Shown piece after piece: positions 34,976 through 42,827 of a stretch of 64,000 nt of DNA; the first letter of the stretch is position 1, and the number at the start of each line of letters is the position of its first letter. The DNA is taken from contig NZ_KB235914.1 of the NCBI RefSeq assembly GCF_000332175.1, positions 3,902,868 through 3,966,867 on the forward strand, in the 5' to 3' direction. The stretch is from Pseudanabaena sp. PCC 6802. GTDB taxonomy: Bacteria; Cyanobacteriota; Cyanobacteriia; Pseudanabaenales; Pseudanabaenaceae. Below the pieces are notes generated by a model. It was not told the origin of the DNA. It ran no database searches and saw nothing but the letters and a program-made list of their open reading frames with translations. The translations under genes were made by a program, and so were the position numbers.

Positions 34976-36475
34976 CTAGCTAAGACAGCGAATAGACTCT
35001 AGCATACCTCTGGCCTTGTTTAAGGTTTCTTGATATTCCTTTAGGGGTTCTGAGTCGGCCACGATACCTGCTCCCGCCTGAACGCTAACCGTACCTTCCC
35101 GCACGATCATCGTGCGAATTGTAATGGCGGTATTGAGTTGGCCCTCAAAGTCGTAGTAGCCATAGGCTCCGGCGTAGGTACTGCGGCGATCGCCCTCCAG
35201 AGCATGAATAATCTCCATCGCTCGAATTTTGGGCGCGCCGCTGACCGTACCGGCGGGGAAAGAAGCTTGTAACAGATCCCAAGCCGTTTTATGGGGCAGC
35301 AGCTCGCCCACCACATTGCTGACAATGTGCATGACATGGGAATAGCGTTCGATCGACATTAACTCGTCCACCTGTACGGTGCCGCTGCGACATACCCTCC
35401 CCAGATCGTTACGCCCGAGATCGACCAACATGACGTGTTCGGCAACTTCCTTAGGATCTGAGAGCAAATCCCTAGCTAACTCTGTATCTTCTTTTGCCGT
35501 AGCACCACGCGGTCTAGTGCCAGCAATTGGTCGGAGCACGGCTTTAGTAACATCGTCAACTCTATCGGCTTTCACCATAATTTCAGGACTGGAGCCAATT
35601 ACCTGCCAATTGTCAAAGTGCAGATATGCCATATATGGTGATGGATTGATTACCCGCAGGGAGCGATACAGACTGAACGGATCGCCGCCGAACGGTGTCG
35701 ATAAACGCTGCGACAGCACGACCTGAAAAATATCTCCGGCCTTGATGTGTTGTTTTGCCACCTCTACAGACTTGCAGAAGTCTGCCTGGCTGACATTGCT
35801 ACTGTAGGTTAACGGCGGTTGTTGAGCGGGGTTCACCCAATTAATCGCTGTTTTTTGCCGATCCAGCGGAGATCGCAGCTTGTTCACCATTAAAGCGACG
35901 CGATCGCAGGCTCGATCGTAGGCTAACTTCGGGTCGGCTCCATCGCGCAGATCGGCATAGGCGATCGCCCAAACCTTACGCTTGACCTGATCGAAAACCA
36001 GTAAGCTATCAACCTGCATCCACAGACCGTCGGGCAGATCGCTGGCATTACACGGAAATACTGGCACCCTGGGTTCGATCCAGTGAATTAGTTCGTAACC
36101 CCAAAAGCCAATGAGTCCAGCCAGATTGGGCGGCAGTTGCGGTAGGTGAACGGGATGAATAGGGGCAAGGCAGTCAGCCAGGTGTTTAAAGGGATTGCCA
36201 ATGTATGCCTTCTCCGTACCATCGCGAAAGATCTGAGTAGTGCGATCGCCTCTTGCTTCTAATCTCCAGAGCGGGTCGCAGCCCAGGAAACTATAACGAC
36301 CAACCCGTTCCCCTCCTTCCACTGATTCCAGTAAAAAACTAAATGGTTGTCCCTGGCAAACCCGGTACCACGCCGATACAGGCGTATCGAGATCTGCCAC
36401 CAATTCCTGATACACGGGCACGAAGTTGCCCTGACCGACTAACTGCTGAAACTGAGAATAATCTGGCAAAATCAT
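34976..36475 (-). CDS. trpE: Anthranilate synthase component I TrpE
   Basis: Converts chorismate to anthranilate with ammonia from TrpG. The 499-aa product shows the N-terminal feedback element FLLESVEGGERVGRYSF (about 47-63, LLES plus Ser), GYELIHWIEPR, and the chorismate-binding core: SPEIMVK, LRPIAGTRPRG, LVDLGRNDLGRVC, and FPAGTVSGAPKIRAMEII. The length and the LLES site favour TrpE over PabB. The trpG gene is not adjacent. It is 155 nt downstream of psaD, with a hairpin in between. Confidence 0.92.
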   Translation of the reverse strand: MILPDYSQFQQLVGQGNFVPVYQELVADLDTPVSAWYRVCQGQPFSFLLESVEGGERVGRYSFLGCDPLWRLEARGDRTTQIFRDGTEKAYIGNPFKHLADCLAPIHPVHLPQLPPNLAGLIGFWGYELIHWIEPRVPVFPCNASDLPDGLWMQVDSLLVFDQVKRKVWAIAYADLRDGADPKLAYDRACDRVALMVNKLRSPLDRQKTAINWVNPAQQPPLTYSSNVSQADFCKSVEVAKQHIKAGDIFQVVLSQRLSTPFGGDPFSLYRSLRVINPSPYMAYLHFDNWQVIGSSPEIMVKADRVDDVTKAVLRPIAGTRPRGATAKEDTELARDLLSDPKEVAEHVMLVDLGRNDLGRVCRSGTVQVDELMSIERYSHVMHIVSNVVGELLPHKTAWDLLQASFPAGTVSGAPKIRAMEIIHALEGDRRSTYAGAYGYYDFEGQLNTAITIRTMIVREGTVSVQAGAGIVADSEPLKEYQETLNKARGMLESIRCLS

Positions 36476-36505
36476 GAGCTACAAATACCCAAAATGTAGA
36501 AATCA

Positions 36506-36532
36506 GGAGCCAAGATCTTTCCTGACTCCTGA
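36506..36532 (-). terminator. Hairpin between psaD and trpE
   Basis: CAGGAG and CTCCTG arms enclose about 15 nt; on the minus strand the stem is followed by ATTTCT rather than a clean T-run. It may be a weak terminator or a processing stem at the end of the psaD transcript. Confidence 0.35.
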
Positions 36533-36630
36533 GCAATGTGGTGAATGCCATTTGGCTTTTTATAGATTGGCGTTCTAAAGCTAAAATCGAAAAATTGCGA
36601 CAGCACAGCGATCGCAACTCTCTAGGTAAC

Positions 36631-37071
36631 CTAGTTATCGTGAGTAGCTTTACCCGTGAACTTGACCGAAATTGGGTTGGGATTATCGCCAATCTTGCGG
36701 CTAACGCTGTTGACGGCAGCCCGACCGGCATTTACCTTTTCAGGGAAAACGCCATCGGCAGGGTGCAGGTAGACTTGATCGCCATTTGGGAACTCGCGCC
36801 AGATCTTATAGTTATTGATCTTAAATTTTCTAAGCTGCGTGCCGAGCGCTAGAGCTTGTTCTTTCTTGGCGAGATAGAGCATGTTATCGCCACTGTGCAT
36901 GGTAGCAGCGCCACCAGTAGGCATTTCAAACACCTGCTGTTTGGGGCTAGACCAGGTAATCACGTATTTTTCTTCAGTGTTAGCAGATGCTAGCAAACCA
37001 CCTGTGCTACCAGGCCACATAGGGACTTTACCTGATGGTTTCCCGGATGCTTCTTGCTGTTCTTCTGACAT
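36631..37071 (-). CDS. psaD: Photosystem I reaction centre subunit II PsaD
   Basis: PsaD is the stromal subunit of photosystem I that docks ferredoxin and fixes PsaC. The start is ATG 37071 ([20 protein letters not shown]), giving 146 aa, slightly longer than the usual 138-142 because of about eight extra N-terminal residues; the frame is open further upstream but that part is not PsaD-like. The core is canonical: [50 protein letters not shown]-like (here [10 protein letters not shown]), and basic residues [11 protein letters not shown]. It is highly expressed in relatives; the upstream region is AT-rich. Confidence 0.96.
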   Translation of the reverse strand: MSEEQQEASGKPSGKVPMWPGSTGGLLASANTEEKYVITWSSPKQQVFEMPTGGAATMHSGDNMLYLAKKEQALALGTQLRKFKINNYKIWREFPNGDQVYLHPADGVFPEKVNAGRAAVNSVSRKIGDNPNPISVKFTGKATHDN

Positions 37072-37634
37072 TGAGTATTCTCCCAGATTTGGTTTTAGTT
37101 TGAATATATGGAATGAATGAGGGCAGAATGCCATTTGTTATATGAAGCAAGATTATCATTTTTGCATACCCCTCAGCCAAGATAACTTAACGTTCCTTTA
37201 CGCTTTGCGACACTCATACACTTATATAACCTTTATAGTTAGTGTTAATTTTCGCCTCAAAAGTGTCCGGAGCAAGCCTGACATCGAGTATTGGCGGGAT
37301 AGCACATCTTAAGATTGCTATGGGTTTTCCAGACTCGCTGAATTTCCTTGAGTATAGATCCACCCTTACTAACCAGCTCTCAACCAATTGGGGCAATCAT
37401 GGGGAGATTGCCCCTACAATTATCGGCATATTTTTTCATGGCAATCTCCTAAATCCCCATTACTGCAAAAATCTTGAGACAACTGCATGGGGGTACCCAT
37501 ATAAATACTTCATAAATTTGACTAGCTATTTGAGAATTACTACTAATAGGCTAGACAAAAGAATGATTTTAATGCAAACTATAGTAGTTATTTTTATTTA
37601 ACTTTTGTAGCGTCCGGTAAGTTTAGGGTAATTA
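37072..37634. other. 563-bp divergent psaD/phnD interval
   Basis: Holds the psaD promoter region (minus strand, about 37080-37200, AT-rich) and a family C repeat at 37377-37451. No gene was seen; a 119-codon plus-strand frame across the repeat is not protein-like. Confidence 0.55.
37377..37451. repeat. Dispersed repeat, family C (copy 2)
   Basis: TCTCAACCAATTGGGGCAAT, gagattgcccctacaattat, cggcatattttttcatggca and atctcct match the copy at 11208-11303 nearly base for base over about 70 bp, after a short deletion. Confidence 0.8.
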
Positions 37635-38597
37635 ATGTTTTCACGAAAATTAGTACTGGGTCTTGGTGCGACAACTGCGGCACTAGGCAGTTTGGCTTTT
37701 TATTTAACATCAAATACATCGCAAGCAACTACAGAACTGGGTCAAACACCGCAAATAGTGGCTCAGGGTTCCCTCAAAAGCATCAAAATTGCATTCGCCA
37801 GTCGATCTGATTCTACCGACCTGCAAAATAAAGCAAATCGGGTGGCACAACTGCTCTCCAAGGAAATGGGAATGCCAGTGGAAGCCACGATCGCTGCTGA
37901 AACTGCGGCTGTAGAAGCGCTAAAAACTAATCGAGTTCAGGTTGCATTTGTAGCAGGTCGCGGAGCGCTAAAAGCCGAACAATTAGCAAAAGCTCGCATG
38001 TATTTAGCAGAGGTTCGCCCCAATTATTCAGGTAGACATACTTACAGATCTGTGTTTGTTGTAGCCAAAAATAGCCCTCTGAAGTCAGGCAACAGCAAGC
38101 AGACCTTGGCACAGCTACGCGGGAAGAAAGTGGCATTTGCCTCTCCTACATCCGGTTCTGGCTTTATATTCCCCACCGCTGAGTTGGTAAAAAATAACTT
38201 TGTGCCCAATCGCGATCGCCTCAAAGATTTCTTTGGCAGTGTTTTTTTTGGCGATGGTTACAGTAGCGCCTTGCAACAGGTCTTGCGAGGTCAAGCTGAC
38301 GTAGCTGCCGTATCGGAATATGCGGTTGCTCCTCCCTACGTCAAAGCCGATGAAGTACAGAAGCTGCGAGTTCTGTACTCCATTCCTAACGTACCAGCTC
38401 ACGGTATAGTGATTGATGACAGCGTACCTGCGGCAACAAGGGATAAACTGATTAATGCTTTCCTCAAGTTAAATCAACCCGCTAACAATAAAATGCTTAA
38501 GGATCTATATAACTCAACCGAGCTAGTCAAGGTCGATCATAATAGCCATCTAGCTCCTATCCGCGATGCATTAAAACTTGCTGGGTTTGAGCCATAA
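37635..38597 (+). CDS. phnD: Phosphate/phosphite/phosphonate ABC transporter substrate-binding protein
   Basis: A 320-aa periplasmic binding protein of the PhnD/PtxB family. A signal peptide (about 1-30) precedes two lobes; SIKIAFASRSDSTDLQNKAN (about 47-66), VQVAFVAGRGAL, YRSVFVVAKNSPLK, VAFASPTSGSGFIFPTAEL (the TSxSGxxxP anion-binding loop) and the ADVAAVSEYA element fit the family. It would capture phosphonate or phosphite. It heads phnD-phnC-phnE; the gene is followed by phnC after 4 nt or less. No phosphonate lyase or ptxD gene is present nearby. Confidence 0.85.
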   Translation: MFSRKLVLGLGATTAALGSLAFYLTSNTSQATTELGQTPQIVAQGSLKSIKIAFASRSDSTDLQNKANRVAQLLSKEMGMPVEATIAAETAAVEALKTNRVQVAFVAGRGALKAEQLAKARMYLAEVRPNYSGRHTYRSVFVVAKNSPLKSGNSKQTLAQLRGKKVAFASPTSGSGFIFPTAELVKNNFVPNRDRLKDFFGSVFFGDGYSSALQQVLRGQADVAAVSEYAVAPPYVKADEVQKLRVLYSIPNVPAHGIVIDDSVPAATRDKLINAFLKLNQPANNKMLKDLYNSTELVKVDHNSHLAPIRDALKLAGFEP

Positions 38598-38601
38598 GTT
38601 A

Positions 38602-39375
38602 GTGCCAGAAGTCATTTCAGTGCCAGATCCTATTATTGACTGCTGCGATGTGGAAACTGCTTATATCCCCACATTGCAGCGTCCGATTTTGTGCGGCATT
38701 AACTGTCAGATTCAGCGGGGTGAGTTTGTGGGTTTGCTAGGACTAAATGGAGCAGGCAAGTCCACCCTTCTCAGAGCCTTATTAGGTCTGGTACCCTTAC
38801 AAAAAGGGAGCATACATATTCAAGGAGTTGCGGTCGCGCCCCGCACCTTAGCCGCAAGTAGGCAAGGCGTGGGTGTGCTATTTCAGGGCGGTGGACTAAT
38901 TCCCCAGTTGTCGGCGTTGGAGAATGTTTTGTGCGGGCGCTTGGGAACGCTGTCAACATGGCAAACATTGTGGGGATTTAGCCGCAGCGATCGCCGCCTC
39001 GCTCTCAGCCTCTTGGCCCAATTCGGCTTACTAGAGCAGGCATACCAAAGAACTAGTCAACTAAGCGGCGGGCAACGACAACGGGTAGCGATCGCCCGCA
39101 CCTTGATCCAATCTCCCCAAATTCTCCTAGTCGACGAACCGACCGCAGGTTTAGATATCGGTGCTACCCAACAGGTGATGGAGATTCTGTCGGATTTAAA
39201 TCGCGATCGGGGCATCACTACGATCGCGGTCTTGCACGATCTCTCATTGGTAAAAGAATACGCGCAACGAGCGATTATCCTGGAACAGGGGCAAGTGAAG
39301 TACGATGGTTCCTGTAGCAATGTATCCACTCAATTTTCCAGAATTGGAATTAATTTGAATCAGACTACTTTATGA
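38602..39375 (+). CDS. phnC: Phosphonate/phosphite ABC transporter ATPase
   Basis: An ABC ATPase of 257 aa from GTG 38602. Walker A GLNGAGKSTLL, a Q-loop in GVLFQGGGLIPQLSA, signature QLSGGQRQRVAIARTLIQSP, Walker B ILLVDEPTAGLD and the H-loop VLHDLSLV are all intact. The frame is open back to TTG 38578, inside phnD, but GTG 38602, 4 nt after the phnD stop, gives the usual family length. Its stop overlaps the phnE start (ATGA), indicating translational coupling. Confidence 0.85.
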   Translation: MPEVISVPDPIIDCCDVETAYIPTLQRPILCGINCQIQRGEFVGLLGLNGAGKSTLLRALLGLVPLQKGSIHIQGVAVAPRTLAASRQGVGVLFQGGGLIPQLSALENVLCGRLGTLSTWQTLWGFSRSDRRLALSLLAQFGLLEQAYQRTSQLSGGQRQRVAIARTLIQSPQILLVDEPTAGLDIGATQQVMEILSDLNRDRGITTIAVLHDLSLVKEYAQRAIILEQGQVKYDGSCSNVSTQFSRIGINLNQTTL

Positions 39376-40187
39376 GAAAACAAATCTCAAATGTAAAGAA
39401 GCAGATAGGGAGATTTTGGTATCGCTACCCTTGGTTTGGGCGCATCTTTATCTTAGGGATTCTGATTCTAGTGTATGGGTGGGCGTTTCAAGGCTTAAAG
39501 TTAGACTTAGAGGCTTTGAACGGAAGCATTCCCTTCATGCAGGATTTCCTTTCCCGCCTATTCCCACCCGATTGGAGCGTGTTGGATCTAGCTGTGAAGT
39601 CGCTAATCGAGACCGTTCAGATATCCCTATGGGGAACGACAATTGGAGCGGTGTTGTCTCTACCAATAGCGATCGTGTCTGCAAAGAATCTAGCACCCAG
39701 GTGGTTGCGCTGGATGGCAAATCTACTGCAAAATGCAGTTCGCTCCGTGCCATCGATTGTCTTGGGGCTGTTTTTCGTGTCGGCAACCGGCTTGGGAGCA
39801 CCTGCAGGTACGCTAGCACTCAGTATCTATACAATTGGTTACCTGGCTAAGTTTTATCAAGAATCAATTGAATCAGTCGATCGAGACTCCCTTGAATCTC
39901 TAAAGGTAATTGGAGCCTCAAGCCTGCAGATTGCTCAGTATGGTGTCATCCCACAGGTTTTGCCGCTGATGTTGGGATATACATTATGGATGTTTGAGTA
40001 TAATATCCGCGCTGCCTCTGTTTTAGGGGTAGTTGGCGCTGGTGGTATAGGTTTTGAACTCGTGAATTACATCAGGAGCTTTGAATATACAAAAGCTACT
40101 ACAATGATTCTGGTGCTGTTAGTTGTAGTCACGGCGATTGATTTCTTAAGCAGCCAACTGCGCGATCGCCTTGAGGCAAAATACTAA
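39372..40187 (+). CDS. phnE: Phosphonate/phosphite ABC transporter permease
   Basis: A 271-aa permease with about six hydrophobic helices; the EAA-type loop that contacts the ATPase reads LESLKVIGASSLQIAQYGVI (about 175-194). The end (FEYTKATTMILVLLVVVTAI) matches PhnE. The start overlaps the phnC stop by 4 nt. A sugar-type permease gene follows after 32 nt. Confidence 0.88.
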   Translation: MRKQISNVKKQIGRFWYRYPWFGRIFILGILILVYGWAFQGLKLDLEALNGSIPFMQDFLSRLFPPDWSVLDLAVKSLIETVQISLWGTTIGAVLSLPIAIVSAKNLAPRWLRWMANLLQNAVRSVPSIVLGLFFVSATGLGAPAGTLALSIYTIGYLAKFYQESIESVDRDSLESLKVIGASSLQIAQYGVIPQVLPLMLGYTLWMFEYNIRAASVLGVVGAGGIGFELVNYIRSFEYTKATTMILVLLVVVTAIDFLSSQLRDRLEAKY

Positions 40188-40219
40188 AGGCGATCCTAAA
40201 GAAGTAAGGATGCATCGTA

Positions 40220-41053
40220 ATGGCGAACAAAGTACTGCAAAAGCAAGCCATCCTATCATTAATCCTGGCGATCGCCCTCAGCATCGGCGCGATCGCGCTT
40301 CTGCTGCCTCTCATTTTTGTCCTAATTACCTCTTTCGCCACGGCAGATTTCAAGCCCTTAGATAGTTTGTTACCTAAAACCTGGACGGGAGATAATTATG
40401 CGAGAGCCTGGGCGCAGGGGGAATTCCTGCTGGCATTTGCTAATTCGACTCTGGTGGCGATCGCCGTTACTGCTTGCCAGATCGTAACTTCTGCCCTAGC
40501 TGGCTATGCCCTCGCTCGGTTAAATTTTCGCGGTCGTAATGGCATCCTGCTGTTTGTGCTAGCGACTTTAATCGTGCCATTTCAGTTATTGGTAATACCA
40601 ATTTTCCTGGTATTGAAATGGGGACATCTGGTCAACACCTACGCTGCCTTAATTTTGCCTACCGCTGCCAATGGCTTTGGCATTTTTCTATTGCGACAGT
40701 ATATCCAAACTATTCCCATCCAGTTAGAAGAAGCAGCAATTATCGATGGTGCTAATCGCTGGCAAGTGCTGTGGCGCATCGTTTTACCCCTCACCCGTCC
40801 GGCTCTGGTTACCCTGTTTCTCTTTACGTTCATCGGTGAATGGAATGACTTGTTTAAACCCCTCGTATTTACAACCCGCCCGGAATTGAAGACAGTACAA
40901 CTGACACTGGCGGGATTCCAAGAACAATTTACCGCCGACTGGCCGTTATTAATGGCTGCGGTGGCGATCGCGACCATTCCGATTGTGGTGCTATTTTTAA
41001 TCGGTCAGCGCCAGTTTATTCGCGGCGTAGCAGCAGCCGGGATAAAAAATTGA
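40220..41053 (+). CDS. Carbohydrate ABC transporter permease (MalG/UgpE type), orphan
   Basis: A 277-aa permease with six hydrophobic segments and a canonical MalG-family EAA loop, EEAAIIDGANRWQVLWRIVL (about 173-192). Members work as heterodimers with a MalF-type partner, a solute-binding protein and an ATPase, none of which are adjacent. It starts 32 nt after phnE and may be co-transcribed, but it belongs to a different transporter class, so a functional link is doubtful. Its 3' end overlaps the convergent GIY-YIG gene by 38 nt. Confidence 0.88.
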   Translation: MANKVLQKQAILSLILAIALSIGAIALLLPLIFVLITSFATADFKPLDSLLPKTWTGDNYARAWAQGEFLLAFANSTLVAIAVTACQIVTSALAGYALARLNFRGRNGILLFVLATLIVPFQLLVIPIFLVLKWGHLVNTYAALILPTAANGFGIFLLRQYIQTIPIQLEEAAIIDGANRWQVLWRIVLPLTRPALVTLFLFTFIGEWNDLFKPLVFTTRPELKTVQLTLAGFQEQFTADWPLLMAAVAIATIPIVVLFLIGQRQFIRGVAAAGIKN

Positions 41054-41483
41054 TCGATACCTCCCAAAGATGCCGCCCTGCACTAGAGCGAGCGTAGTTG
41101 AATGCGTATATTGCCAGAATAGCTAGTAATACTAACAAAATCAGATTCAAAATTAGCCCGATCCACACCAACAGGAAATGGCGGATTAAACCATAAAATT
41201 CCGGTACGGGACTGTTATTCCAAGGTGGCTGACAGCGCTGAATTTCCGCTCTCTCGTAGTCGTCAATTTTACTGGCGGGCATGGTTTTGTAGTGCAGCCG
41301 CCCAAATGGCAAGATTTTGAACTGGTTGTACCTTTGATGATTTTTGCGCCAGCGACGGCGGAGATTGGTAGCTTTGCCAATATAAAATAAACGCCAGAGT
41401 GCCGTGACATAGTAAATTCCTGCCACTTCTGGTAGTTCGTGCAGTTTTGCGATCGCTTTAGAGGGCAGAAAAAAAATGCGCAC
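41016..41483 (-). CDS. GIY-YIG domain protein with C-terminal membrane helix
   Basis: A 155-aa protein. The GIY-YIG nuclease-like domain occupies about 13-95: VAGIYYVTALWRLFYIGKAT (GIYYV...FYIG, then NLRRRWRKNHQR with the catalytic-type Arg). A strong hydrophobic segment follows at about 102-130 (LLVWIGLILNLILLVLLAIL), so the domain should be tethered to a membrane. GIY-YIG enzymes cut DNA in repair, homing or restriction. The usual Glu of the active site is plausible in DDYERAEI. The 3' end lies inside the convergent permease gene. Confidence 0.8.
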   Translation of the reverse strand: MRIFFLPSKAIAKLHELPEVAGIYYVTALWRLFYIGKATNLRRRWRKNHQRYNQFKILPFGRLHYKTMPASKIDDYERAEIQRCQPPWNNSPVPEFYGLIRHFLLVWIGLILNLILLVLLAILAIYAFNYARSSAGRHLWEVSINFLSRLLLRRE

Positions 41484-41532
41484 AAGTTTGCAAATGCGGC
41501 CTGCAAAGGTCGTTTAATTTTAGTCTAGGATC

Positions 41533-41648
41533 GTTTAACTTTGATGAAAACGAGAAGGGGGTTTGGGGGCAATGCCCCCAAGAAGGGGTGGAACCCCTTC
41601 ACCCTGTCAATAAAACCCGTTCTCAAGTGAAAACCGCTATAGCTATAG
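41533..41648. repeat. Dispersed palindromic repeat, family A (copy 4)
   Basis: GTTTAACTTTGATGAAAACG, agaagggggtttgggggcaa, tgcccccaagaaggggtgg and tcaataaaacccgttctcaa, ending GAAAACCGCTATAGC. The left end is less well preserved than in copy 1. It lies between the GIY-YIG gene and the isomerase gene. Confidence 0.85.
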
Positions 41649-41694
41649 AATAAATACCTAACAAAATATCGATTGAATTAGAATAACTCAGATA

Positions 41695-42009
41695 ATGCTG
41701 TACCACTTAGATTTTCAAGTTGAATATGCGGCTGATATGTCGCAACAAGATTTATTCACCATCTGGGTAGAAGAAGCTGACGCTGCTCTTGGAGCTAAAC
41801 AAAAAGGAATTGTTGTCGATCTATGGAAGTGCGTCGGGATGCGTCGGGTAATTGCTATCGTCGATGTTGCCTCCCCCGATGTACTCGACCAAATCCTCCT
41901 CGATCTACCGATTATGAAAAAAATGGGTCAGCACGTTCGCGTGCAAGTGACATCATTAAGGCGTTACGAAGACTTTGCCGCCGATCTCCGCGAACGCATT
42001 GACACTTAA
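41695..42009 (+). CDS. Muconolactone delta-isomerase family protein
   Basis: A 104-aa protein of the muconolactone isomerase (CatC) family, a ferredoxin-like dimeric alpha-beta barrel. MLYHLDFQVEYAADMSQQDL, the ADAALGAKQKGIVVDLWKCV segment and VASPDVLDQILLDLPIMKKM are typical. No other protocatechuate or catechol pathway genes are adjacent, so the catalytic role is uncertain; many cyanobacteria encode such stand-alone members. It has a low-complexity upstream region starting at the family A repeat. Confidence 0.8.
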   Translation: MLYHLDFQVEYAADMSQQDLFTIWVEEADAALGAKQKGIVVDLWKCVGMRRVIAIVDVASPDVLDQILLDLPIMKKMGQHVRVQVTSLRRYEDFAADLRERIDT

Positions 42010-42024
42010 ACATATCGTGCATTT

Positions 42025-42128
42025 ATAGCTATAGCCAATAGGCTTAGGACGGGGTGCAGGGGTTCCACCCCTGCGTGGGGGCTGCGCCCCCACACCCCCT
42101 GTCCTAACAGATCTGTCTACGGCTATAG
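42025..42128. repeat. Dispersed palindromic repeat, family B (copy 2)
   Basis: ATAGCTATAGCCAATAGGCT, taggacggggtgcaggggtt, ccacccctgcgtgggggctg, cgcccccacaccccctgtcc, then aacagatctgtctacggcta and tag. The copy at 52257 is the same text inverted. Internal arms GGGGTGCAGGGG and CCCCTGCGTGGGG allow long hairpins. Confidence 0.85.
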
Positions 42129-42176
42129 ATACTGGGCATTCGCTAAGATATATAAGGGTCATCGTGTTTAATAACT

Positions 42177-42827
42177 ATGGTTATTGCCAACTTGCCATCA
42201 CCGTTAACTATCCTTGAGAATGGCGATCGCCTCAATCGTAAAGAATTCGAGCGCCGCTATGCCGCTTCAAATATCAAAAAGGCCGAACTAATCGAAGGAA
42301 TCGTGCACGTGGCATCTGCCTTGCGCTTTATTTCCCATGCTAAACCCCACGGACAATTATTTGGTTGGCTGGCAGCCTATCAATCCATGACCGCTGGATT
42401 AGAAATTGGCATAGAACCAACTGTCCGTCTCGACAATGATAACGAGCCTCAACCCGATGTCGTGCTCTTCCGTTTGGGAGGCAATGCTCGAATTGATGCT
42501 GATGGTTACATTACAGGCGCGCCAGAACTGATTGCCGAAATTGCTGCCAGTACAGTTTCCTACGACCTGCACAGCAAAAAACGCGCCTACGAACGCAATG
42601 GCGTGAAAGAATATATTGTCTGGCGTACGTTAGATCGGGAAATCGATTGGTTTGTTTTGGAAGACGGCATATACCAGAATTTAGAACCTGACTCAGAGGG
42701 AGTTATCTATAGCCGAGAATTTGCTGGGTTGGGTTTAAACGTGCAGGCGATTTTGGGTAATGATTATGTTATCAGTCCTCAAGACACTACAAATTGCTAT
42801 GGCGAGCCAGTAAAGTCAATATTGTGA
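42177..42827 (+). CDS. Uma2 family (DUF820) PD-(D/E)XK nuclease-like protein
   Basis: A 216-aa Uma2-family protein. Motifs: ELIEGIVHVASALRF (about 37-51), EPQPDVVLFRLGG (about 83-95, the catalytic-type Asp), LIAEIAASTVSYDLHSKKRA (about 120-139, E-x-A then K) and GVKEYIVWRTLDREIDWFVL. It overlaps the CHASE2 kinase gene by 4 nt (GTGA), so both are probably translated from one message. The role is not known; the link to a kinase gene may be accidental. Confidence 0.85.
   Translation: MVIANLPSPLTILENGDRLNRKEFERRYAASNIKKAELIEGIVHVASALRFISHAKPHGQLFGWLAAYQSMTAGLEIGIEPTVRLDNDNEPQPDVVLFRLGGNARIDADGYITGAPELIAEIAASTVSYDLHSKKRAYERNGVKEYIVWRTLDREIDWFVLEDGIYQNLEPDSEGVIYSREFAGLGLNVQAILGNDYVISPQDTTNCYGEPVKSIL

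Noticed and set aside
36066-36085. tRNA-like GGGTTCGATCC
   Set aside because: It is inside trpE, with no acceptor stem or anticodon arm around it. No tRNA gene was found in the window.
37242-37601. 119-codon plus-strand frame between psaD and phnD
   Set aside because: It crosses a family C repeat and lacks protein-like features.
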